Notes under the pieces: generated by a model
Told to the model about the DNA's origin: nothing
Database searches by the model: none
What the model saw: the letters and a program-made list of their open reading frames with translations, nothing else
Made by a program: the position numbers and the translations under genes
Shown: piece after piece, positions 8,723 to 15,684 of the stretch
Layout of the letters: each line of letters starts with the position of its first letter
How positions within the stretch are numbered: position 1 is the stretch's first letter
DNA from: Micromonospora cathayae
Lineage (GTDB): Bacteria > Actinomycetota > Actinomycetes > Mycobacteriales > Micromonosporaceae
NCBI RefSeq assembly: GCF_028993575.1
Contig: NZ_CP118615.1
Span: 2,046,001 to 2,110,000 of the forward strand
Direction: 5' to 3'
Length of the DNA stretch: 64,000 nucleotides

Positions 8723-9484
8723 TCACCTGGCCTGGTCGAGCCGGACCGCGTCAGGGCCGGCGGGGAATCGCAGCTGGCCGGTCGTGTCGTGCACGGCGCG
8801 CCACACCGTCTCGGCGACGTCGCTCTCCCGCGTGAACAGGTCCTGAGCCAGGAACTGGTCGAGGGTCCGCTTCGCGAACGGCACGTAGGCCGGTGGGACC
8901 AGCCCGTCCAGCGAGTCGCTGAGGTTGGTGTCGCCGGTCGCCCCGGCGGCGAAGTTGGTCGTCAGGCAGGTGCCGGGCTCGACGGTCTTGGCGCGTACGC
9001 CGAACTCGGCGAGTTCGAGGGCGAGCGACGCGGTGAATCCCTCGACGGCCATCTTGCTGGCCTTGTACACGGCCGAGAGCGGCATGTGCCCGAGCACGAC
9101 GCTGGAGGTCACGTTGACCACGACGCCGGCACCGCGCTCACGGAACTGGGTCAGCACCGCCTGGGTGGTGGCCATGACGCCGAAGGTGTTGGTCTCGAAG
9201 ATCTCCCGCACCCGGCTCATCGGGGTGCCCTCGTACACACCGATCAGCCCGATGCCGGCATTGTTGACCAGGGCGTCGAGTGGTCCCGCCGCGGCGAACG
9301 CGGCGGCGACGGAGTCGGGATCGGTGACGTCCAGCTGGAGGACGCGGAGCCGGTCGGACCTGGGCAGGATGTCCGCGCGGGGCGTACGCATGGTGGCGAC
9401 GACGTGCCACCCGCGCCCGAGGAAGTACTGCGCGGTCTCCCGCCCGTAGCCGGATGAGGCACCGGTGATCAGAACCGTGTTCAT
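8723..9484 (-). CDS. Short-chain dehydrogenase/reductase (SDR)
   Basis: 253 residues, classical SDR length. The cofactor motif TGASSGYG (T-G-x-x-x-G-x-G) is at residues 7-14, NNAG at about 82, the catalytic serine in NVTSSV, and the Y-x-x-x-K pair in AVYKASKMAVEGF. DVTDPDS after the third strand suggests NADP(H) or NAD(H) use without deciding which. It reduces a carbonyl or oxidises an alcohol of unknown identity. The ATG at 9484 is the first start of the domain. The AraC regulator gene follows about 125 bp downstream and is a plausible controller. Confidence 0.9.
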   Translation of the reverse strand: MNTVLITGASSGYGRETAQYFLGRGWHVVATMRTPRADILPRSDRLRVLQLDVTDPDSVAAAFAAAGPLDALVNNAGIGLIGVYEGTPMSRVREIFETNTFGVMATTQAVLTQFRERGAGVVVNVTSSVVLGHMPLSAVYKASKMAVEGFTASLALELAEFGVRAKTVEPGTCLTTNFAAGATGDTNLSDSLDGLVPPAYVPFAKRTLDQFLAQDLFTRESDVAETVWRAVHDTTGQLRFPAGPDAVRLDQAR

Positions 9485-9816
9485 GGTGGAAGGTCTCCTG
9501 TCGGTCGTCCGGACATGTGCCGGCACCACCGTGCGTGGCGGTCGGTGCGGACCACATCTGTCGGATGACTCCCGGGCCGGTGCCCAGCGGAGCGCCAGTG
9601 ACCTACGTCCGGCCGGTAGCGCGGCGCGGTGTCCACGCCGGCGTCGGCCATCCGGCACCGTAGCGCCGGGTTCCACGCAGCGGACGTCGGAAACTTCATT
9701 CCCCGAGGTATCGAATTTTGTCGACTAAATCACCGGGTGTGGTGGTGGAGAAACGCAGGCATCGGGGTGAATGGTGACTTCTGTCGGACGAGGTGTCGAT
9801 GACAGGAGGCTTCACC
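9485..9816. other. Intergenic region between divergent SDR and secreted-protein genes
   Basis: 332 bp with no supported gene. It must hold the divergent promoters of the SDR gene (minus) and the small secreted protein (plus). The part from about 9690 to 9780 is clearly more A+T-rich than its surroundings. An AGGAGG ribosome binding site is at about 9804-9809, just before the secreted-protein ATG. I see no convincing -35/-10 pair or palindrome. Confidence 0.6.
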
Positions 9817-10143
9817 ATGGGCAAGAGCATCATCCGTACCGTCACGGGCGTCACCGCTGCGGCAGGCGTCGTCGCCATGATGGCCCTGCCGGCCCACGCC
9901 GCGTCGGCCATCGGCGCGGGCCTGACCTTCTACCAGGGCACGTTCGCCACGCCGGTACTGCACGTCGCGGAGCCCGACGGCGCCTGCACGCCGTTCCCCG
10001 CCGCCGCCGACTCGCTCGCCGCCGGCGGCCCGGTCCAGCAGGTCCTCGCGTTCCGGACCGCCGACTGTTCGGGCACCGCAGTGGGCCTCGGCACCCTGCG
10101 GACCTTCTCCGCCGGGGTCTACCACTCCTTCCGGGCCAACTGA
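9817..10143 (+). CDS. Small secreted protein of unknown function
   Basis: 108 residues. The N-terminus MGKSIIRTVTG followed by VTAAAGVVAMMALPAHA is a classical Sec signal peptide with an AHA cleavage site, leaving about 80 residues (ASAIGAGLTFYQGTFATPVL...). The mature part has two cysteines (DGACTPF, TADCSGT) and aromatic/glycine-rich strands that could be a small beta-sandwich or crystallin-like fold; this is inference. The ATG at 9817 is 7 bases after an AGGAGG, which favours it over the upstream GTG at 9793. A perfect hairpin terminator follows the stop, so it is probably monocistronic. Confidence 0.8.
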   Translation: MGKSIIRTVTGVTAAAGVVAMMALPAHAASAIGAGLTFYQGTFATPVLHVAEPDGACTPFPAAADSLAAGGPVQQVLAFRTADCSGTAVGLGTLRTFSAGVYHSFRAN

Positions 10144-10147
10144 CCCC

Positions 10148-10184
10148 GGTCGGGAGGGGCGGCCGACGGCAGCCCCTCCCGACC
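10148..10184 (+). terminator. Intrinsic terminator after the secreted-protein gene
   Basis: Perfect 13-bp stem (GGTCGGGAGGGGC and its reverse complement) around an 11-base loop, starting 5 bases after the stop codon. There is no T-tract, as is usual in high-GC actinomycetes. The convergent sigma-factor gene ends about 75 bp further on, so it may work in both directions. Confidence 0.8.
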
Positions 10185-10260
10185 CGTCCCCACCGCGCAG
10201 GCCCGAGCCCGTCCCACCGCCCAGGCACCAGATCGCGAGCCGCGTCACCTGGCGGCGGTC

Positions 10261-10788
10261 TCAGCCCTCGGTCAGGGCGGTACGCAGCGCCCGCAGCGCG
10301 TAGTGGATCCGGGAGCGGACCGTCCCGACCGGGATGGACAGGTCGGCGGCGACCTCCTTGACCGTCCTGCCGCGGAAGTAGATCTCGTGCAGCACCTGGC
10401 GATGGGCGTCGGTGAGCTGGCTGACCGCCTGCCGTAACGCCTGCGTCGCGATCGCCGTCGCGGCGGTCTCGTCGATGGTCACGCCGTATTCGGCGGGCAG
10501 CTCGGCGGGGACTGTGACCGGTCGAGCCTGCCGCCGGCGTGCCTCGTCGATGACCAGCCGCCGGGCAACCGTGAACAGCCAGCGGCGGCTCCGGCCCGCA
10601 TTGTCCTGCGGCAGCGAGTCGAGGTTGCGCCAGGCACGGACCAGGGTTTCCTGGACCAGGTCCTCGGTGGCCTGCCGGTTGCCGAGGGTGAGCCCCCAAA
10701 CGAACCGGGTCAGCTGCGCACCCTGCTCGGCGAGCAGTTGACGGATTCGGGCGTCGCTGTCACGGGCCTGGCGGGCGTCAGCGGCCAT
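10261..10788 (-). CDS. ECF RNA polymerase sigma factor (sigma-70 family)
   Basis: 175 residues. Region 2 is LTRFVWGLTLGNRQATEDLVQETLVRAWRNL and RSRRWLFTVARRLVIDEARRR; region 4 is LTDAHRQVLHEIYFRGRTVKEVAADLSIPVGTVRSRIHYALRALR. The order resembles the SigK/SigL-type ECF factors of actinobacteria. The ATG at 10788 gives MAADARQARDSDARIRQLL. It lies 10 bp downstream of a membrane-protein gene on the same strand, which in turn is coupled to a second ECF gene, so two sigma factors share one transcription unit. No zinc-finger anti-sigma gene (HxxxCxxC) is adjacent. Confidence 0.92.
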   Translation of the reverse strand: MAADARQARDSDARIRQLLAEQGAQLTRFVWGLTLGNRQATEDLVQETLVRAWRNLDSLPQDNAGRSRRWLFTVARRLVIDEARRRQARPVTVPAELPAEYGVTIDETAATAIATQALRQAVSQLTDAHRQVLHEIYFRGRTVKEVAADLSIPVGTVRSRIHYALRALRTALTEG

Positions 10789-10798
10789 GCAGGACGGA

Positions 10799-11620
10799 TC
10801 ACCGGACGCGTTCGGCGGGTACGACCAGCCGGACCCGGGCCCCCGGGGCACCCTGCGTGGCCCAGCGGCGGAGGGTCCATGTCTCCAGGTCGGACGAGGG
10901 CGGGGAGACATGCAGCTGAAGACCCGTGACAGCATCCCCCGGCACCGGGAACACCTCGACGGACCCCGCCACCAGGAAAGCCAGCGGTTGACCCGCGAGG
11001 TTGTTGACCCGGGCCGCCGGCGAACCGGGAGCGCTGAGCGCGATCACCCACGACGGCCCCGCGGCACCGTCCAGGACGACGAACAACCGCCCCGGTGGTG
11101 TGCCGAATCCGGCCGCGTCGAGCCGGACCTGCCACGTGCCGGCCCGCCCCGTGAGCACCGCCACCCGCGCCTCACCTGCGGCGTTCCGACCCTCGACGAC
11201 AGCCACCTGTGTGGTGACCCCACCCGCGGCGGTACCCTGCTCCGACTCGGGGGGCAGCGCCCCGGCGTACAGCACTCGGAACGCGGTGTGCCCACCCGAC
11301 CAGGCGCGTTCGATCGGCCCGACCCCCGGTGCGCTGTCGCCCGACGTACGGGTCGGCCAGCCCAGCAGCTGGGACGGCGGCACCGCGGACCTGCCGGGAG
11401 GGGCCGGGGCCGCGTCCGGGACGGCCTGCCACACCACGGTTGCGGATCCGACCGCCACCACCAGTGCCGCCGCCGCGGCGGTCACCCGCATGCGTCGACG
11501 TCGCCGCTGGGCGCCACGGCGTACGGCGGCGACGACATCCCTGGTGACCGGCGGCGCCGGCTCGGCGAACGCGACGAGCCGGTCGTGCAACTCACCCTCG
11601 AAACCGCCAGAGCCGTTCAT
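10799..11620 (-). CDS. Single-pass membrane protein between two ECF sigma genes (possible anti-sigma or sensor)
   Basis: 273 residues. A short cytoplasmic N-terminus (MNGSGGFEGELHDRLVAFAEPAPPVTRDVVAAV) is followed by an RRGAQRRRRR stop-transfer cluster, one membrane span (VTAAAAALVVAVGSATVVW, about 48-66) and about 200 extracytoplasmic residues of beta-rich sequence. The layout (short cytoplasmic part, one TM, large outer domain) and coupling to SigE-family genes suggest a regulator of sigma activity, but no conserved anti-sigma domain or cysteine motif is visible. The ATG at 11620 overlaps the stop of the upstream SigE-family gene (ATGA). Confidence 0.7.
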   Translation of the reverse strand: MNGSGGFEGELHDRLVAFAEPAPPVTRDVVAAVRRGAQRRRRRMRVTAAAAALVVAVGSATVVWQAVPDAAPAPPGRSAVPPSQLLGWPTRTSGDSAPGVGPIERAWSGGHTAFRVLYAGALPPESEQGTAAGGVTTQVAVVEGRNAAGEARVAVLTGRAGTWQVRLDAAGFGTPPGRLFVVLDGAAGPSWVIALSAPGSPAARVNNLAGQPLAFLVAGSVEVFPVPGDAVTGLQLHVSPPSSDLETWTLRRWATQGAPGARVRLVVPAERVR

Positions 11621-12150
11621 CCCGTTCCCCCCTCGTGCGGTGCGGTCCTGACCTCCTGGCGTGCGGTCGGGGGCAGGTAGCCGCGTAACCGGCGCAGTCC
11701 GTCCGCCGTCAGGCGCTTGACGTTGCCGACGCTGCATGACATGACGACGGCCGTCGCCTCCTCGGACAGCCCCTCGTAGTGACGGAGCACCACGGCGGTC
11801 CGGGTACGCGGCGGCAACCGCCGCAGGGCCCGCCACAACAGGTCCCGGTCGTCCACGCGGTGCTGGTCATCGACGTAGGCCCGCTCGGGCACCCGGAACG
11901 TGAGCAGCTCCCGGAACCGCCGCCGGCGCACCGTGTTGAGGTACAGGTTCACCATGGTCCGGCGGACGTAGGCATCCTCGGCACCGCCCGCGACCACCCG
12001 TGTCCAGACGCGGAAACAGCGCTCCAGCGCGGCCTGCACGAGATCCTCGGCGGCGTTCCAGTCGCCCGTCATCAGGTAGGCGACGCGCACCAGCCGTCGC
12101 CACTGGGCGACGACGTACGCCTCGAACTCCGTCCCTGACCCGTGCTCCAT
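11617..12150 (-). CDS. SigE-family ECF sigma factor
   Basis: 177 residues. Region 2 (FEAYVVAQWRRLVRVAYLMTGDWNAAEDLVQAALERCFRVW) and region 4 (LRRLPPRTRTAVVLRHYEGLSEEATAVVMSCSVGNVKR) have the hallmarks of the Streptomyces SigE-type family (the LxGDWxxAEDLVQ and H-Y-E-x-L-S-E motifs). The ATG at 12150 gives MEHGSGTEFEAYVV. The gene heads a three-gene unit: this sigma, a single-pass membrane protein (4-base overlap) and a second ECF sigma 10 bp further. A strong hairpin about 55-100 bp upstream may act in its 5' region. Confidence 0.9.
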   Translation of the reverse strand: MEHGSGTEFEAYVVAQWRRLVRVAYLMTGDWNAAEDLVQAALERCFRVWTRVVAGGAEDAYVRRTMVNLYLNTVRRRRFRELLTFRVPERAYVDDQHRVDDRDLLWRALRRLPPRTRTAVVLRHYEGLSEEATAVVMSCSVGNVKRLTADGLRRLRGYLPPTARQEVRTAPHEGGTG

Positions 12151-12204
12151 CCAGCTCCGCCCATCGTCGTGACACGGTTCGACTCCCCTGAAGAACACGC
12201 GACG

Positions 12205-12252
12205 GTGTCCCCGGGTTGTGTGACCTGCTGCACACAACCGGGAGACGGGGAC
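12205..12252. promoter_or_regulatory. Long imperfect inverted repeat upstream of the SigE-family gene
   Basis: The inner arms GGTTGTGTG and CACACAACC enclose 8 bases and are extended outward, after a one-base bulge, by CCCGG/CCGGG and GTCCCC/GGGGAC pairs. The whole element spans about 48 bases in the gap between the minus-strand SigE-family start (12150) and the plus-strand pseudogene start (12296). It could be an operator, a leader hairpin or a bidirectional terminator; the sequence does not decide. Confidence 0.55.
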
Positions 12253-12295
12253 GACGGTTCTGTAGCACGAGTCAGGCCAGCCCCCGGGAGGAAGG

Positions 12296-12819
12296 ATGCC
12301 GTACCCGTCACCACCGCCCACCCGGCGCATCGCGCGGACGATGTACCTCGCCAGCCTCCCGCTGCTGGTGCTCGCCCTGGCAGAATGTGCGGCGCGGCCC
12401 GATGCGCCGGCCGTCGCCACGACGGGAAGCGCGGCCCCGGCGGTCAGCGGGTTGGCGGACCAGGTCGACTGATCGAACCTGCGCGTACGCACTCCGACGG
12501 TGACCGCCGGCGACACCCTGCGCGCGTCGGTACGGGTCGCCAACCGCGGCCGACGGCCGGTGCGGGAGACCGTCCAGGCGCACGTCAGCGACACGGTGAC
12601 CTGGGCGGAGCAGGAGCTGAAGGCGTACCGGCAGGTGGACCTGGCGCCCGGCGAGTCCCGGACGGTCGAGCTGACCCTGCCCGTGGTGGACTGCACGCTG
12701 GTCGACGCCGAGGGCCGGCGGGTGATCGAGCCTGGCGCGTTCGAGCTGCGGGTCGGCCGTCCTCGCGGGCCGAGGACCTGCTGCGGGCCGACTTCACGGT
12801 GGTGGCCGCGGACCGGTGA
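12296..12819 (+). pseudogene. Decayed gene: signal-like N-terminus joined to the GH3 beta-glucosidase C-terminal FnIII-like domain
   Basis: From an ATG at 12296 (good GGAGGAA site) the frame encodes 58 residues with a hydrophobic segment (MYLASLPLLVLALAEC), then a TGA at 12470-12472. Beyond the stop the same frame continues SNLRVRTPTVTAGDTLRASV, VANRGRRPVRETVQAHVSD and APGESRTVELTLP, ending VIEPGAFELRVG. This is the C-terminal fibronectin-like domain of glycoside hydrolase family 3. After about 12755 the homologous ending (SSRAEDLLRADFTVV) moves to the +1 frame, a frameshift. The catalytic (beta/alpha)8 and sandwich domains are absent. One stop, one frameshift and loss of the catalytic domains make this a pseudogene. 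Confidence 0.75.
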
Positions 12820-13016
12820 CCGGCCCGGCGGCTGGTCCGGCGGCTGGTCCGGCGGCGGGTCCGGCACCGGGTGGACCGGGCCGACACCCGACACCCGGCG
12901 CCCGGCACCGGCGGGCGGACGGAATCCCGACACAGCCGTCCACAGTGGTCGTCCGGGTACCAGACTGGGGCGCGTTCGTCCGGCCGTGGGGGCCCGGGCA
13001 CCACTGAGGAGACCCT

Positions 13017-14015
13017 GTGCTGATCATTGCCGAGGAGACGGCGACCTACCCGCCGAACGGCGCCATCCCCAACCTCGAGACCGACGGGGCGGCGTGCGAG
13101 GCGGTCATGAACAAGATTCTGCCGATGTTGCCGGTGGGCGGGAAGGAGCAGGTGTTCGGCGCGCTGATCAACTGGTCGGCCAGCACGCTGCTGCCGGAGC
13201 GCGCATTCGGCACCTGGGCAGAGGCCGTGCGGGCGGCGACCGGGTACGCGCGGGGCGACGTGGCGAGCGCCACTGACAGCCAGCGCAGTCGTGAGCAGGC
13301 CGCCGACACCGAGGAGCTGGTGAAGCTGAGCGGCGCGGTCCGCAGTACCGGCCGGACCGACGACGTCCGGATCGTCCAGCGCGACCAGAGCCGCCGGTGG
13401 GCGAACTGCGGGCTCGCCGCGTTCCACATCCGGGAGCAGTTGGCGGCGCACGGCGGCCAGCTCGTGCTGCGCGACAAGCAGACGTTCGGGCCCGGTACGG
13501 GCGGCGACCTGCACGGGCTCCTGTCCGGTCTGCCGGCCGACGCCGAGACCGTGCTGGTCTTCGACTGCCAGTTCCCCCAGGTGCACAACTTCCTGATCGA
13601 GGCACACGCGGACGGCCGCCGCTACCTCGCCCAGGGCTACCAGGGCACCTACTTCGCGCAGTGGTGGCTCGGCGCGACCGAGGGCTACTCGGGCACGCCC
13701 ACCAAGGAGATCGTCGAGCTGCGCCAGCGGTACGGCGGCGGCCGTCCGGTCGGCGGGACGGACTTCGACACCCTGCTCGCCGGCCTCGCCACCGCCGTCG
13801 CCGGCGACTGGCAGCAGACCGCCACCGCGTGGCCGAAGCTGCCGTTCAACCCGGACCGGCAGGAGGTCGAGGGCATCCGGCATCGGGCCGGCGAGCCCAG
13901 TCTGCTCATCGAGGTGTACGAGGTGACCCGACCGGCGGTGGTCCGGTCGGCGTTGGGCAGCACGTCGGAGGAGTCGCTCAGCCAGCCCGCCGCCGGGCGG
14001 ATCAGCGGCGACTGA
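13017..14015 (+). CDS. Hypothetical protein with possible papain-like Cys/His pair
   Basis: 332 residues from a GTG with a GAGGAG site 5 bases upstream. I do not recognise the family. There is no signal peptide or membrane segment. Two motifs stand out: WANCGLAAFHIREQL (Cys131) and QVHNFLIEAHADGRRYLAQGYQGTY (His190). N-C-G followed later by H-x-F-x-[IV]-[ED] and a strand with Y-x-x-Q resembles the papain-like fold of many bacterial toxin and effector peptidases. This is inference; other enzymatic roles are possible. Codon use is normal for the window. No immunity gene or secretion signal is adjacent. Confidence 0.6.
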   Translation: MLIIAEETATYPPNGAIPNLETDGAACEAVMNKILPMLPVGGKEQVFGALINWSASTLLPERAFGTWAEAVRAATGYARGDVASATDSQRSREQAADTEELVKLSGAVRSTGRTDDVRIVQRDQSRRWANCGLAAFHIREQLAAHGGQLVLRDKQTFGPGTGGDLHGLLSGLPADAETVLVFDCQFPQVHNFLIEAHADGRRYLAQGYQGTYFAQWWLGATEGYSGTPTKEIVELRQRYGGGRPVGGTDFDTLLAGLATAVAGDWQQTATAWPKLPFNPDRQEVEGIRHRAGEPSLLIEVYEVTRPAVVRSALGSTSEESLSQPAAGRISGD

Positions 14016-14893
14016 CCGGCAGTGTGGCCCGGTCGACCCGGCGCAACCGCCCCGATGTACGGGCGCGCACCGCAGCGAGGGCGGCCCGGGTCGCCGTGCT
14101 GCGCTGACCCGGCCTCACTGCGGCCTGTTCCTGGACGGCCCGGTCGGTGCGGACGGCGTCCAGGCGGGCACGCTGGCCGCAGCCTGCGCGGCGACCCGGG
14201 CTGGCGGACGGCTTCCTGCTCGCGCTGGTGGGCCTCGGGCCCCGGTGAGGGCGGCTGGGGGCACGCGGCTGCTCGCCGCTGGTCAGCGCCTCGTGCAGGA
14301 TTCGGGCGAGGTAGCTCATCGGTGAGTGCGGGTCGGACAGCACGGGTAACGGGCCGGGCCCGGTCGACGAACGCGACCAAGTCGTCGGCGGTAGGCGCGG
14401 TCCACGCCGGCCCGAGCCTCCGCCCGATGGTGGCGGCGATCCGAGGCAGCGGCAGGCCGTAGAGCCACGTCCGCCGTCGCTGGAGGCCCGTGCGAGCCCG
14501 CACGCCCACTCCGTCCACGCCGGACGTGCGGGGTGCCCCGGCCTGGAGGGTCAGAGCGGCCGGGGCCGGACACACGACGGCGGCCGGGACGGTACAGCAC
14601 CGATACGACCGGTCCCGGCGGGCCGGAGGCTAACCCGAAGCGGTGCGGCGGGCCACTTCACCGGCCCCGGATGATGTGCGCGACGTGTGCTCGCCGGCCG
14701 GTGCCAACCCGGGTGAACCGGTGCCGAGGAGGGCCATCGTGGGTGGCCGGTGGTCGCAGACGGGGTTGCTGTGCTCGGCGTGTGCTCTGGGCTGCGGGAA
14801 CACGGTTGCCGGTGGGGTGGGGGAGCGCGGGTCGACGGGGGCCACGCCCTGCCACCCCGGGTGAACGCCCAGGTCGCTAGACTGGGCACTCGC
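14016..14893. other. Gene-poor region with possible minus-strand gene remnant
   Basis: About 880 bp without a supportable intact gene. On the minus strand, two frames carry protein-like fragments. One (about 14330-14480) reads WLYGLPLPRIAATIGRR and TADDLVAFVDRARP. The other (about 14160-14343) reads SDPHSPMSYLARILHEALT. They would join by a frameshift near 14340, suggesting the decayed C-terminus of a DNA-binding or replication-type protein; I cannot name it. The rest, up to the tRNA, has no coherent frame. Confidence 0.4.
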
Positions 14894-14969
14894 GCCCTCG
14901 TAGCTCAGGGGATAGAGCATCGGTTTCCTAAACCGTGTGTCGCAGGTTCGAATCCTGCCGGGGGCACCA
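14894..14969 (+). tRNA. tRNA-Arg (anticodon CCT)
   Basis: 76 bases including an encoded CCA. The acceptor stem is GCCCTCG/CGGGGGC (one G-T pair), the D-arm TAGCTCAGGGGATAGAGC, and the anticodon stem closes the loop TTCCTAA with anticodon CCT (decodes AGG). The T-arm is GCAGG-TTCGAAT-CCTGC and the discriminator base A. Its 3' end faces the lasso peptide cluster. tRNA-Arg(CCU) genes are frequent integration sites, but I see no second copy of the tRNA 3' end within the window. Confidence 0.96.
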
Positions 14970-15684
14970 ACGTGATGGCTTGAGCAGCCGTAGCGCGGCA
15001 ATCTCATCGATTTTCGTCGGTGTCGAATCGTCCCCCGACAACCCTGCGGTGACCCCGTGGGGGCTATCAGGTCGCAGCAGGTGCCGTTGTGGGGAGCGTC
15101 ATCACGGCATGGCGCGGATAGCCGTGGATTTCGACGACGAGCCGCGGATGCTTGTCGAGCTGTTGCACGGGCACGCCGGCCGCCGACTACCGCTGGTGCC
15201 TGAATGGCTTGTCTGCCAGGGGTTACGCTCGTGCTGCAAGCAAGTCTCGGTTGGTAGGACCTCCTCAGGATCTGGGCTTTGGGCCGGGTGAGTTCCGGGC
15301 GCAGGTGAACCTCTGCCGGGGTGTTCGAACGGTCGACTGATCTTTCAGCGGTCGCGTCCGAGCGTGGGTAGACCGCCGCGAACGATCTGCGGGCGGGGCG
15401 GTGGTGGCCGCGTAGTGGTTCGTGGCGCTGGGGTGGCAGTCGACGGTCGAGTGCGCCGGAGTTCCCTCAGTGCTTGGGCGTCCTGCATCCGGCGGAGGTA
15501 CCTGATGTCGCGCTCGACGTGCGGGCGGCCCTTCAGGCTGAGGAACCGCGTCAGGCCAGCCGGCTTCGGGCAGGTCCCGGTTCGTCGGGTCCGGCCCGAG
15601 CCAGCCAGCCAGCATGGGCCCTGCCGCGCCTGCCGACGCGGTTCCAACGGGCAAACCGGACCCGGTCCGAGCAGGTACGGCTGC
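14970..15684. other. Gene-poor region between tRNA-Arg and the lasso cluster
   Basis: About 715 bp with no supportable gene. A short plus frame contains MARIAVDFDDEPRMLVELL (from about 15110) but has no ribosome binding site and soon loses protein character. A minus frame (about 15360-15560) reads FLSLKGRPHVERDIRYLRRM, possibly a relic. The base composition is slightly less G+C-rich than the flanks. This is consistent with a degraded junction of an inserted segment, but no direct repeats or integrase are visible. Confidence 0.4.

Noticed and set aside
14935..15291. Plus-strand frame starting inside tRNA-Arg
   Set aside because: Its start lies within the tRNA gene and it has no ribosome binding site or recognisable domain.
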